The translations under genes and the position numbers were made by a program. From positions 86,752,693 through 86,816,692 of the forward strand of contig NC_092045.1 of NCBI RefSeq assembly GCF_003086295.3: a stretch of DNA of 64,000 nucleotides, given 5' to 3'. Position 1 is the stretch's first letter. Every line of letters begins with the position of its first letter. The stretch is from Arachis hypogaea (Eukaryota > Streptophyta > Magnoliopsida > Fabales > Fabaceae). The notes under the pieces are model-generated. The model saw only the letters and a list, made by a program, of their open reading frames with translations. It was not told the origin of the DNA and did no database searches. Below are positions 22,947 to 33,435 of the stretch, one piece after another.

Positions 22947-25295
22947 TCATGGAGCCTCACAGATGCTCAGAGCAATGTTGGAACCTCCCAACACCAAACT
23001 TAGAGTTTGAATGTGGGGGTTCAATACCAAACTTAGAGGTTGGTTGTGGCCTCCAAACACCAACTTAGAGTTTGACTGTGGGGGCTCTGTTTGGCTCTGT
23101 TTTGAGAGAAGCTCTTCATGCTTCCTCTCCATGGTGACAGAGGGATATCTTTGAGCCTTAAACACAAAGGATTCTTCATTCACTTGAATGATCAATTCTC
23201 CTCTATCAACATCAGTCACAGCCTTTGCTGTGGCTAGGAAGGGTCTGCCAAGGATGATGGATTCATCCATACACTTTCCAGTCTCTAGAACTATGAAATC
23301 AGCAGGGATGTAATGGTCTTCAACTTTTACCAGAACATCCTCTACAAGTCTATAAGCTTGTTTTCTTGAATTGTCTACCATCTCTAGTGAGATTTTTGCA
23401 GCTTGCACCTCAAAGATCCTTAGCTTCTCCATTACAGAGAGAGGCATGAGGTTTACACTTGACCCTAGGTCACACAAGGCCTTCTTGAAGGTCATGGTGC
23501 CTATGGCACAAGGTATTGAGAACTTTCCAGGATCTTGTCTCTTTTGAGGTAGTTTCTGCCTAGACAAGTCATCTAATTCTTTGGTGAGCAAAGGGGGTTC
23601 ATCCTCCCAAGTCTCATTACCAAATAACTTGTCATTTAGCTTCATGATTGCTCCAAGGTATTTAGCAACTTGCTCTTCAGTGACATACTCATCCTCTTCA
23701 GAGGAAGAATACTCATCAGAGCTCATGAATGGCAGAAGTAAATTCAATGGAATCTCTATGGTCTCAGTGGGAGCCTCAGATTCCCATGGTTCCTCATTAG
23801 GGAATTCATTGGAGGCCAGTGGACGTCCATTGAGTTCTTCCTCAGTGGCGTTCACTGCCTCTCCCTCCTCTCCAAATTCGGCCATGTTGATGGCCTTGCA
23901 CTCTCCTTTTGGATTTTCTTCTGTATTGCTTGGAAGAGTACTAGGAGGGAGTTCAGTAATTTTCTTGCTCAGCTGACCCACTTGTGCCTCCAAATTTCTA
24001 ATGGAGGATCTTGTTTCAGTCATGAAACTTTGAGTGGTTTTGATTAGATCAGAGACCATGGTTGCTAAGTCAGAGGTGTTCTGCTTAGAACTCTCTGTCT
24101 GTTGCTGAGAAGATGATGGAAAAGGCTTGCCATTGCTAAACCTGTTTCTTCCACCATTACTATTGTTGAAACCTTGTTGAGGTCTCTGTTGATCCTTCCA
24201 TGAGAGATTTGGATGATTTCTCCATGAAGGATTATAGGTGTTTCCATAGGGTTTTCCCATGTAATTCACCTCTTCCATTGAAGGGTTCTCAGGATCATAA
24301 GCTTCTTCTTCAGATGAAGCTTCCTTAGTACTACCTGATGCATTTTGCATTCCAGATAGACTTTGAGAAATCAAATTGACTTGCTGAGTCAATATCTTGT
24401 TCTGAGCCAATATGGCATTCAGAGTATCAATCTCAAGAACTCCTTTCTTCTGATTAGTCCCATTGTTCACAGGATTCCTTTCAGAAGTGTACATGAATTG
24501 GTTATTTGCAACCATTTCAATCAGCTCTTGAGCTTCTGTAGGCGTCTTCTTCAGATGAAGAGATCCTCCAGCAGAGCTATCCAAAGACATCTTGGACAGT
24601 TCAGAGAGACCATCATAGAAAATACCTATGATGCTCCATTCAGAAAGCATGTCAGAGGGACACTTTCTGATTAATTGTTTGTATCTTTCCCAAGCTTCAT
24701 AGAGGGATTCTCCTTCCTTCTGTCTGAAGGTTTGGACTTCCACTCTAAGCTTACTCAATTTTTGAGGTGGAAAGAACTTTGCCAAGAAGGCATTGACTAG
24801 CTTTTCCCAAGAGTTCAGGCTTTCTTTAGGTTGTGAGTCCAACCATATTCTAGCTCTGTCTCTTACAGCAAAAGGGAATAGCATAAGTCTGTAGACCTCA
24901 GGGTCAACCCCATTAGTCTTGACAGTGTCACAGATTTGCAAGAATTCAGCTAAAAACTGATGAGGATCTTCCAATGGAAGTCCATGGAACTTGCAATTCT
25001 GTTGCATTAGAGAAACTAATTGAGGCTTAAGCTCAAAGTTGTTTGCTCCAATGGCAGGGATAGAGATGCTTCTCCCATAGAAGTCGGGAGTAGGTGCAGT
25101 AAAGTCACCCAGCACCTTCCTTGCATTGTTGGCATTGTTGTTGTCTTCGGCTGCCATGGGTTCTTCTTCTTTGAAGATTTCTGTTAGGTCCTCTACAAAG
25201 AGTTGTGCCTTAGCTTCTCTTAGTTTTCGCTTCAAGGTCCTTTCAGGTTCAGGGTCAGCCTCAACAAGAATGCTTTTGTCTTTGTTCCTGCTCAT
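22947..25295 (-). CDS. Gag-protease polyprotein of element D
   Basis: This is an open 782-residue ORF with an ATG start. Capsid (about residues 85-275) includes FELKPQLVSLMQQN, FPFAVRDRARIWL and SLYEAWERYKQLIRKCP. A Gln/Asn-rich linker and a coiled coil (SSIRNLEAQVGQLSKKI) follow. The aspartic protease is near residues 580-720, with active site CDLGSSVNLMP near residue 608 and ILGRPFLAT about 75 residues later. Athila proteases use DLG instead of DTG, so this is normal. The ORF stops at 22947 with no RT after it. The relative in G shows the same blocks at about 55-60% identity. It could still make particle protein. Confidence 0.85.
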   Translation of the reverse strand: MSRNKDKSILVEADPEPERTLKRKLREAKAQLFVEDLTEIFKEEEPMAAEDNNNANNARKVLGDFTAPTPDFYGRSISIPAIGANNFELKPQLVSLMQQNCKFHGLPLEDPHQFLAEFLQICDTVKTNGVDPEVYRLMLFPFAVRDRARIWLDSQPKESLNSWEKLVNAFLAKFFPPQKLSKLRVEVQTFRQKEGESLYEAWERYKQLIRKCPSDMLSEWSIIGIFYDGLSELSKMSLDSSAGGSLHLKKTPTEAQELIEMVANNQFMYTSERNPVNNGTNQKKGVLEIDTLNAILAQNKILTQQVNLISQSLSGMQNASGSTKEASSEEEAYDPENPSMEEVNYMGKPYGNTYNPSWRNHPNLSWKDQQRPQQGFNNSNGGRNRFSNGKPFPSSSQQQTESSKQNTSDLATMVSDLIKTTQSFMTETRSSIRNLEAQVGQLSKKITELPPSTLPSNTEENPKGECKAINMAEFGEEGEAVNATEEELNGRPLASNEFPNEEPWESEAPTETIEIPLNLLLPFMSSDEYSSSEEDEYVTEEQVAKYLGAIMKLNDKLFGNETWEDEPPLLTKELDDLSRQKLPQKRQDPGKFSIPCAIGTMTFKKALCDLGSSVNLMPLSVMEKLRIFEVQAAKISLEMVDNSRKQAYRLVEDVLVKVEDHYIPADFIVLETGKCMDESIILGRPFLATAKAVTDVDRGELIIQVNEESFVFKAQRYPSVTMERKHEELLSKQSQTEPPQSNSKLVFGGHNQPLSLVLNPHIQTLSLVLGGSNIALSICEAP

Positions 25296-26808
25296 ATGAA
25301 AGAGAAGAGAACAAGAAAATATGGAATCCTCTATGTCATAGTATAGAGATTCCTTGAGGTGTCAAAGGAAAAGAAAAATGGAAGGAAGAGGTAGAAAATT
25401 TGAACTTATCAAGAAAGATGGAGTTCGAATTGTGCATTAAGGAATAGTGTTAGTCCATAAATAGAAGGATGTGAGAAGAGGGGAAGTAATTTTCGAAAAT
25501 TAAGTAAAAGATTTTGAAAACATTTTGAAAAACACTAATTGATTTTCGAAAACCATGCTTGAGAAAGAAGTAAAGTGATTTTTGAAAAAGATTTTGAAAT
25601 TAGAAATCAAAAAGATTTGATTGAAAACTATTTTGAAAAAGATGTGGTTAAGAAGATATGATTGATTTTAAAAAGATGTGATTGAGAAAATATGATTTGA
25701 AAAATATTTTAAAAAGATTTGAATTTTTTTTAAAAAAAAATAACTTGGCTAACAAGAAAAGATATGATTCAAACATTAAACCTTTCTCAACAGAAAAGGC
25801 AACATACTTGAAATGTTGAATCAAATCATTAATTGATAGCAAGTATCCTTAAAAATAGAAAGAAATTGATTTTGAAAAAGATTTGATTGAAAAGATTTGA
25901 TTTGAAAAAGATTTGATTTTGAAAAATTTTGAAAACTTGAAAAAAAATTGAATTGAAAACAGAATCTTCCCTCTTGTGCCATCCTGGCGTTAAACGCCCA
26001 GAATGGTGCACATTCTGGTGTTTAACGCCCAAACCACCACCCTTTTGGGGTTAAACGCCCAGCTAGGCACCCTGGCTGGTGTTTAAACGCCAGTCTGCCT
26101 TCCTCACTGGGCGTTTTGAACGCCCAGCTTTTTCTATGTAATTCCTCTGCTGAATGTTCTGAATCTTCAATCCTCTGTATTATTGACTTGAAAAGACACA
26201 AATTAAAAATATTTTTGGATTTTCAATAATAAGGAATAATCAAAATGTAACTAAAATCAAATAACAATGCATGCAAGACACCAAACTTAGCAGTTTGTAT
26301 ACTGCTGACACTAACAAAATGAGAATGCATATGAGACACATAAACACTCAAGTCAAGAGAATTTAAAGATCAGAGTAATGAAATCATCAAGAACATCTTG
26401 AAGATCACTTAAGACACATGAATGAATGCAAGAAGAACAAAAACATGCAATTGACACCAAACTTAGATTGAAACACTAAACTCAAACAAGAAATATTTTT
26501 GGATTTTATGATTTTGTAATTTTTTTTCGAAAATTAAGTGAAGAGGAAAAATAAAAAATATTAAAATTCTTAATGAGAATTCCAGGAATCATGCAATGTT
26601 AGTCTAAAGCTTCAGTCTAAAGAAATTAGACATGGCTGAACAAGCTTCAGCAGGACATTGCATTCAAGAGCTAAATTGATGAGAATCAATCAGCTTTGGT
26701 GATGATAAGAACATCACCTTGAAACACTAGAATTCATTCTTAAGAATTCTGAAGAAAAATACCTAATCTAAGCAACAAGATGAACCGTCAGTTGTCCAAA
26801 CTCAATAA
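25296..26808 (-). other. 5' leader of element D
   Basis: No gene is visible. The leader lies between the primer site and gag. It holds degenerate AAAGATTTGATTTTGAAA repeats (25500-25960), about five GGCGTTTAACGCC palindromes (25984-26125) and two TAAGTTTGGTGT motifs (26278-26289 and 26454-26465). Confidence 0.65.
25984..26125. repeat. GGCGTTTAACGCC palindrome array, leader of D
   Basis: Five variants occur in about 140 bp, including two with an extra or missing central T. They are flanked by AT-rich DNA, so the GC content jumps locally. Confidence 0.8.
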
Positions 26809-26826
26809 TCCCCGGCAACGGCGCCA
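26809..26826 (-). other. Primer binding site of element D (tRNA-Asp)
   Basis: The minus strand reads TGGCGCCGTTGCCGGGGA, complementary to the 3' end of plant tRNA-Asp. It is six bases from the 5' LTR end at 26833. Use of tRNA-Asp is typical of Athila/Tat elements. Confidence 0.85.
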
Positions 26827-26832
26827 AAAACT

Positions 26833-27166
26833 TGGTGCACGAAATTGTGATCAATACTTTTCACAACTCAAATAATCCCCGGTGATGAATCCAAAAACTT
26901 GGTGTTCAATACCATGGCATAAACACAACTTCGCACAACTAACCAGCAAGTGTACTGGGTCGTCCAAGTAATAAACCTTACGTGAGTAAGGGTCGATCCC
27001 ACAGAGATTGTTGGTATGAAGCAAGCTATGGTCACCTTGTAAATCTTAGTCAGGCAAACTCAAATGGTTATGGATGATGAATAAAATATAAAGATAAAGA
27101 TAGAGATACTTATGTAATTCATTGGTAGGAATTTCAGATAAGCGTATGAAGATGCTTGGTCCCTTC
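26833..27166 (-). repeat. 5' LTR of element D, U5 part, cut by element F
   Basis: This 334-bp piece begins at the LTR end next to the primer site and stops at TSD CCTTC (27162-27166), where F is inserted. The rest of the LTR is 49968-51302. Confidence 0.9.
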
Positions 27167-28629
27167 TGTAAAACCCGGTTAATTAAAGGCTAATTAACCC
27201 ATAAATGAGAATTTATTCTAGAAAGCCAAAAATGTTATTTTTATGGCTAAATGTGATAGAGGAGATTGAGACGAGAATTTCGGTACCAATTTTATAGAAA
27301 TCGGACCAAGATTGGACCGAACGGGCCAAACTGGGCCAACCGGACCCAAAGTGGGCCCTTGGCCCAACTAAACTAAACCAAAACCCTAGTTTTCAGCACT
27401 CTCTCTCCTCACAACACACTCAAACACGCTGAAATGGTGGAGAGGAAGGGAAGAACTCTCTCTCAACTTCTTTCTCTCACTTGATCTTCAAACCACCATA
27501 ACTTTTGATCTATAGCTCCGATTGCCGCTCCGTTTGCGGCCACGCGTTCACCGCGGAGAGCTCTACAAAATCCATACAATCAATCTTGAGGTAAGTCACG
27601 TGTTTCTGTTCAAAATTCCAGCCCTTATTTTCGAGTTTCATGGGTGAAATGTTGAGATTTTGGGTTCTTTGATGTTATAGGACCCAACTCTCTTGAAGGA
27701 GAAGGTTAATCTTGTCTCCTTGGACCTTGGGTGTGGTAAGATTCTCAACCCTAGTGGAACTTTGTTGTTCTATGATGTTTGGGTATTGAGATGTTGTGTA
27801 TGGGTATGATGATTGTGGCTTAGGTTGTGTATATGTGAATATTGGACCTTGATTGGTGATTTTGAAAAGCTTGGAAAGGGTTTGGTGGTGAAAAATCTGT
27901 TCTTGGAGGTGTTGAGGCCTTGAGAGCTTGAGGAAAAGTAGTTTGGGAGTGCTCCGGTGGAGCTTGGGAAAATCGGCTAAGGTATGGTTTCGGTTTCCCG
28001 TATCTAATATGTAATGTGGTAGGAAATACTTAGGCTAGAGGCCCTAAGATAGGCATTGAATTGTTGATGTTGTTGAATGATTGAGATATATGATGTGGTC
28101 ATATATGTGATGATGATTATTGATGCCTTGGTGGTATGATGTATGAGAAATATGCATGTTGTGATATATGCTTGATGATTGGTTATGGTTGAATTGTGGG
28201 TTGAACCATGTTGATGGTGAGTATGATATTGATTGTGTACCATGATGATTTATTGGAATTGGTGTTGTTGAGAATTGGCATGAGTAAGAGTATATGATAT
28301 GTCAATATATTTGAGTTTGAGCCACTTGGGTGAAGTGGGTTAGAATGATGAGATAGTGATTTTGTGTATTGTGGTAATGTGTCAATGTGTGAATTGAGGA
28401 GGCTTGATGTTGAATTTGATGTATTTTGATTGATTTCAAAGAAAAGGGATGAAAATGGCATGTTTTGATTGATTTTGAAAAGAGTTGGAAATGGCTTGTT
28501 TGCAAATGGCACTTTGTGGTTTTTATGAAAAACATGATTTTTGGGCATACTTTGGTGGGACGTAACTTGGACTATGGATCTCTGTTTTGTGCCAAATCTA
28601 TTTAGAAATGAAATTGGATCCGGGATGTC
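27167..28629 (+). repeat. 5' LTR of element F, left part
   Basis: It starts TGTAAAACCCGG and is interrupted at 28629 by element G after target site ATGTC (28625-28629). It is AT-rich and largely featureless; ORFs over it have no protein-like content. Confidence 0.88.
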
Positions 28630-30151
28630 TGGTGCACGAAATTGCAATCACACTTTTGCAACCCCGCACAACTAACCAACAAGTGCACTGGGTCGTCCAA
28701 GTAATACCTTACGTGAGTAAGGGTCGATCCCACGGAGATTGTCGGCTTGAAGCAAGCTATGGTTATCTTGTAAATCTTAGTCAGGATATCAATAATTATC
28801 AGGGTTGATTGTGAAAAGTAAAAGAACATGAAATAAGTACTTGTTTTGCAGTAATGGAGAAAAGGTTGAGGTTTTGGAGATGTTCCATCTTCTGAATCTC
28901 TGCTTTCCTACTGTCTTCTTCTTCAAGCACGCAGGGCTCCTTCCATGGCAAGCTGTATGCAAGGGTTTCACCGTTGTCAGTGGCTACCTCCCATCCTCTC
29001 AGTGGAAATGTTCAACGCACCCTGTCACGGCACGGCTATCCATCTGTCGGTTCTCAATCAGGTTGGAATAGAATCCAGTGATTCTTTTGCGTCTGTCACT
29101 AACGCCCAGCCCTCAGGAGTTTGAAGCTCGTCACAGTCATTCAATCATTGAATCCTACTCAGAATACCACAGACAAGGTTTAGACCTTCCGGATTCTCTT
29201 GAATGCCGCCATCAATTCTAGCTTATACCACGAAGATTCTAATTAAGGAATCCAAGAGATATCTACTCAATCTAAGGTAGAACGGAGGTGGTTGTCAGGC
29301 ACACGTTCATAGTTGAGAATGATAATGAGTGTCACGGATCATCACATTCATCAGGTTTAAGAACAAGTGATATCTTAGAATGGAAGCAAGCATGATTGAA
29401 TGAAAAACAGTAGTAATTGCATTAATCCATCAAGACACAGCAGAGCTCCTCACCCCCAACCATGGGGTTTAGAGACTCATGCCGTAGGAAGTACACAAAG
29501 AAACGTGTAAAGTGTCATGAGGTACAGATACAATGTCAAAAGATCATATTAATAGTGAACTAGTAACCTAGGGTATACAGGAATGAGTAAATGACGTAAA
29601 AATCCACTTCTGGGTCCACTTAGTGTGTGCTTGGGCTGAGCATTGAAGCTTTCATGTGTAGAGACTTTTTCTGGAGTTAAACGCCAGCTTTTATGCCAGT
29701 TTGGGCGTTTAACTCCAATTTTTATGCCAGTTCCAGCGTTAAACGCTGGGAATTCTGAAGCTGATTTGAAACGCCGGTTTGGGCCATCAAATCTCGGGCA
29801 AAGTATGGACTATTATACATTGCTAGAAAGCCCAGGATGTCTACTTTCCAACGCCGTTAAGAGCGCGCCAATTGGGCTTCTGTAGCTCCAGAAAATCCAC
29901 TTCGAGTGCAGGGAGGTCAGAATCCAACAGCATCTGCAGTCCTTTTTAGCCTCTGAATCAGATTTTTGCTCAGGACCCTCAATTTCAGCCAGAAAATACA
30001 TGAAATCACAAAAAAACACACAAACTCATAGTAAAGTCTAGAAAAGTGAATTTTAACTAAAAACTACTAAAAGTATACTAAAAACTAATTAAAATATACT
30101 AAAAACATACTAAAAACAATGCCAAAAAGCGTATAAATTATCCGCTCATCA
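28630..30151 (-). repeat. 3' LTR of element G
   Basis: On the minus strand it starts TGATGAGCGG at 30151 and ends GTGCACCA at 28630. It carries GGCGTTTAAC-type palindromes at 29672-29752. It shares ends and several blocks with the LTR of D but differs in the middle, so D and G are different subfamilies. Confidence 0.9.
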
Positions 30152-31099
30152 CAACACCAAACTTAAATTGTTGCTTGTCCCCAAGAAACTGAAAATCAAA
30201 GTAGGATAAAAAGAAGAGAATATACTATAGACTCCAAAATATCAAGGAAACTCAGCTCCAATTAGATGAGCGGGACTAGTAGCTTTTTGCTTCCGAACAG
30301 TTTTGGCATCTCACTTTATCCTTTGAGGTTCAGAATGATTGGCATCTATAGGAACTCAGAACTCAGATAGTGTTATTGATTCTCCTAGTTAAGTATAATG
30401 ATTCTTGAACATAGCTATGTCATGAGTCTTGGCTGTGGCCCAAAGCACTCTGTCATCCAGTATTACCACCGGATACATACATGCCACAGACACATACTTG
30501 GGTGAACCTTTTCAGATTATGACCCAGCTTTGCTAGAGTCCCCAATTAGAGGTGTCCAGGGTTCTTAAGAACACTCTTTTTGCCTTGGATCACAACTTTA
30601 TTTCTTTCTTTTTCTTCTATTTATTCTCTTTTTTTTTCTCGTTTTTTTTTTGAATCATTGCTTTTTCTTGCTTCAAGAATCAATTTGATGATTTTTCAGA
30701 TCCTCAATAACAGTTCTCTTTTTCCCTCATTCTTTCAAGAGCCAACAATTTTAACATTCTCAAAACAACAAATTCAAAAGACATATGCACTGTTCAAGCA
30801 TTCATTCGGAAAACAAAAAGTATTGTCACCACATCAAACTAATTCAACTAGTTTCAAGGATAAATTCGAAATCCTGTACTTCTTGTTCTTTTGTGATTAA
30901 AGCATTTTTCATTTAAGAGAGGTGATGGATTCATAGGACATTCATAGCTTTAAGACATGAATTTTAAATTTTATTAATTATGAATTAAGAACAAGACTCA
31001 AAAATAGATATAAGATGAGACTAAAAAAATAGAAAACAAAAATTTAAATAGGCTCCTAATGATATAGGTTTTCACAGAGTTAGGACTCAACAACCTTGA
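30152..31099 (-). other. 3' untranslated region and polypurine region of element G
   Basis: No gene is visible. The TAAGTTTGGTGT motif (30154-30165) abuts the LTR. The rest parallels 20099-20960 of element D, including a T-rich plus strand near 30600-30660. Confidence 0.65.
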
Positions 31100-31808
31100 T
31101 TTTGAGAAGTGGATGCTCCCTCAAATTGAGGGGAGAATTTTTGGCGTTTCAGTTCTTGAAGTTCACGCCCCTGCTTCTCTTGTTCCTTCAGCAATTTGCA
31201 GAGCATGCAGTTCTGATTCTACTGTTCTTCCTTAAGTTGCTCCATAGTTTCTTGCAACTTGGTTTGAGGTCTCCCCTCTTGAGTTGGTTTGGGACACCCT
31301 TTGAATTGGTTATCCACTTAGTTCCAGGGAGGCATATGTCCTCTAGAACTTGATCCAACCCTTTATCTGCTCTCACCATTCTCCTATTAAAGGATTCAGG
31401 ATCATCTTGCAGTTGAGGTAATTTGAAGATTTCTCTTATTTTGTCCAGATAGAAGTAGATAACTTTCCCTCTGACCATGGTTCTGTAAGTATGGAAAGCA
31501 GTTCCAGTCATTCTCTGCTTATCTGTCAGCCACAGATTTGAGTAGAATTCCTGAACCATATTTCTTCCAACCTTTATCTCAGGATTGGTTAGAACTTCCC
31601 ATCCTCTGTTTCGAATTTGCTCTTGGATCCCCGGATATTCATCTTCTTTCAGATCAAATTTAACTTCCGGGATCACTGACCTCAGACCCATTATTTTGTG
31701 ATAATGGTCTTCATGTTCTTTGGTTAAGAACTTCTCTTGATTCCAAGGATTCTTTGGATTATTCTCTTTCTTTCCTCTTAAATTGGTTTATTTTCCCTTA
31801 GGTGCCAT
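31100..31808 (-). pseudogene. ORF3 of element G, truncated
   Basis: The ATG is at 31808. A TAA follows within about seven codons (near 31788), then the frame runs on to 31188. It shows WEVLTNP, MVQEFYSNLWL and MVRGKVIYF, the same blocks as ORF3 of D. After DLKP the second half of the domain is missing and the frame joins a coiled-coil tail (about 31100-31250, ELQELKRQKF) partly out of frame. D keeps the part lost here. No membrane segment is visible. Confidence 0.75.
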
Positions 31809-31956
31809 GATCTTGATGAATCTTGGCTTAGTGATCATGGAAAAGCACACCAAACTTAGAGGTTTGCTTGTCCTCAAGCAAATGAAAGGAAAGAAGAGAG
31901 AGAGAGAAGAGAGGAGCAAATTCGAATGGTGTGGGGGAATAAGGGGGCCGAACGTG

Positions 31957-31964
31957 TTTTTATA
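31957..31964 (-). promoter_or_regulatory. Candidate internal TATA box for ORF3 of element G
   Basis: TATAAAAA lies within CCCTTATAAAAACACG on the minus strand, 149 nt upstream of the ORF3 ATG. D has the equivalent at 22275-22282. The promoter role is inferred from position and recurrence. Confidence 0.5.
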
Positions 31965-32212
31965 AGGGGGGAGAGATTTCGAAAATTGGAAGGAGATTTG
32001 AGAAGATATGGAAAGAATTTGAGAGAATGGTGGGTTTTTTGAACAAGATTTGGGATTGATTTGAGAGAGATTTGAAGAATGATTTTGATTTTTGAAGATT
32101 TGAAGGTGAATGATGAAAGGTTGAAATGTGTTTATGTAGAAAAGTATAGGTCAAAAAAGGAAAGTTTGAAAAAAATTTGATCGGAAAGCAAAATCTCAGT
32201 CCCCCACCTTTC

Positions 32213-32515
32213 TGGCGTTAAACGCCCAGAATGGCATCCATTCTGGCGTTTAACGCCCATTTGCTAGCCATTGTGGGCGTTTAACGCCTAGCCAGGTGCC
32301 CTGGCTGGCGTTAAACGCCAGAATTCCCTTTGCCACTGGGCGTTTTGCTAAACGCCCAGGATGCTGCACACCTGGCGTTAAACGCCCAGAATGGTGCCCA
32401 TTCTGGCGTTTAACGCCCAAAATGGCACCTTTACTGGCGTTAAACGCCCAGAATGGTGCCCATTCTGGCGTTTAACGCCCAAAGTACCCCTTACTGGCAT
32501 TTTTTCGCCAGTAAG
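32213..32515. repeat. GGCGTTTAACGCC palindrome array, spacer of G
   Basis: About ten variants occur in 300 bp. Pairs joined by CAGAATGG-TGC-CCATTCTG form larger hairpins with arms of about 20 bp (for example 32374-32394 with 32398-32417, one bulged base). The same 44-bp arrangement recurs near 32436-32480. Confidence 0.88.
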
Positions 32516-32676
32516 CTCTTTTTCTCTACTTTTTGCACTGAATCCTTCTGTAACTCTGTGAATTCCTTCATTTTTGATACTTGCCCTTGTAGAAACAAAA
32601 CATATAACCTGCTACTGACTGGGTTGCCTCCCAGCAAGTGCTTCTTTACTGTCTTTAGCTGGACCTTCACTGAGAA

Positions 32677-33435
32677 TCACTCAAGTCTCAGTTTTGAGCA
32701 TTCTTGCTCAAAATTGTTTTCAAGATAATGCTTGATCCTCTGTCCATTAACAATGAACTTTTTGTCAGACTCAGCATCCTGGAGCTCAACATATCCATAT
32801 GGTGATACTCCTGTAATCACATACGGACCCCTCCACCGGGATTTAAGCTTTCCTGGGAACAATCTGAGCCTAGAGTTGAAGAGCAGAACTTTTTGTCCTG
32901 GCTCAAAGACTCTGGATGACAACTTCTTGTCATGCCACTTCTTTGCCTTTTCCTTATGAATTTTTGCATTTTCAAAGGCATTGAGTCTGAACTCCTCTAG
33001 CTCATTTAGCTGGAGCAATCTTTTTTCACCAGCTAACTGAGCATCCATGTTTAGGAACCTGGTTGCCCAGTAGGCTTTATGTTCCAGTTCCACGGGCAGA
33101 TGACAGGCCTTCCCATACACCAGTTGGTATGGAGAGGTTCCTATAGGAGTCTTGAATGCTGTTCTGTATGCCCACAGAGCATCATCCAAACTCTTTGCTC
33201 AATCCTTTCTTCGGGCTATCACAGTCCATTCTAGGATTCTTTTTAGCTCTCTGTTAGAGACTTCAGCTTGCCCATTTGTCTGTGGATGATACGGAGTTGC
33301 CACTTTGTGGCTAATTCCATATCGGACCATAGCAGAGTATAGCTGTTTATTGCAGAAATGAGTGCCCCCGTCACTGATTAGTACTCTGGGAACACCAAAC
33401 CTGCTGAAGATGTGTTTCTGGAGGAATTTCAGCAC
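32677..33435 (-). pseudogene. Element G integrase, C-terminal part, broken
   Basis: The frame from 33435 continues the integrase core with LISDGGTHF (second Asp) and [12 protein letters not shown] (Glu). A TGA at 33199-33201 stands where a Trp is expected, and the same frame continues with [11 protein letters not shown] to the end at 32677, including a C-terminal domain ([20 protein letters not shown]). There is no chromodomain, as is normal for Athila. It is out of frame with upstream pol because of a one-base loss near 33449. Confidence 0.87.

Larger units (their letters stand above)
31809..32676 (-). other. Spacer of element G between integrase and ORF3
   Basis: It contains a TAAGTTTGGTGT motif (31847-31858), the TATA box, a palindrome array (32213-32515) and the post-pol TTGGGAGGCAACCC-like block (32621-32647). 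Confidence 0.65.

Noticed and set aside
23581..23976. 131-residue plus-strand Ser-rich ORF
   Set aside because: Antisense shadow of the gag-protease ORF of element D.
26809..26826. A tRNA-Asp gene
   Set aside because: Only the 18-nt primer-binding complement is present, next to an LTR; there is no clover-leaf.
27167..28629. Host gene with intron, suggested by GTAAG-like sites and moderate GC
   Set aside because: The sequence is an LTR; the matching copy at 46079-47520 and the TSDs explain it.
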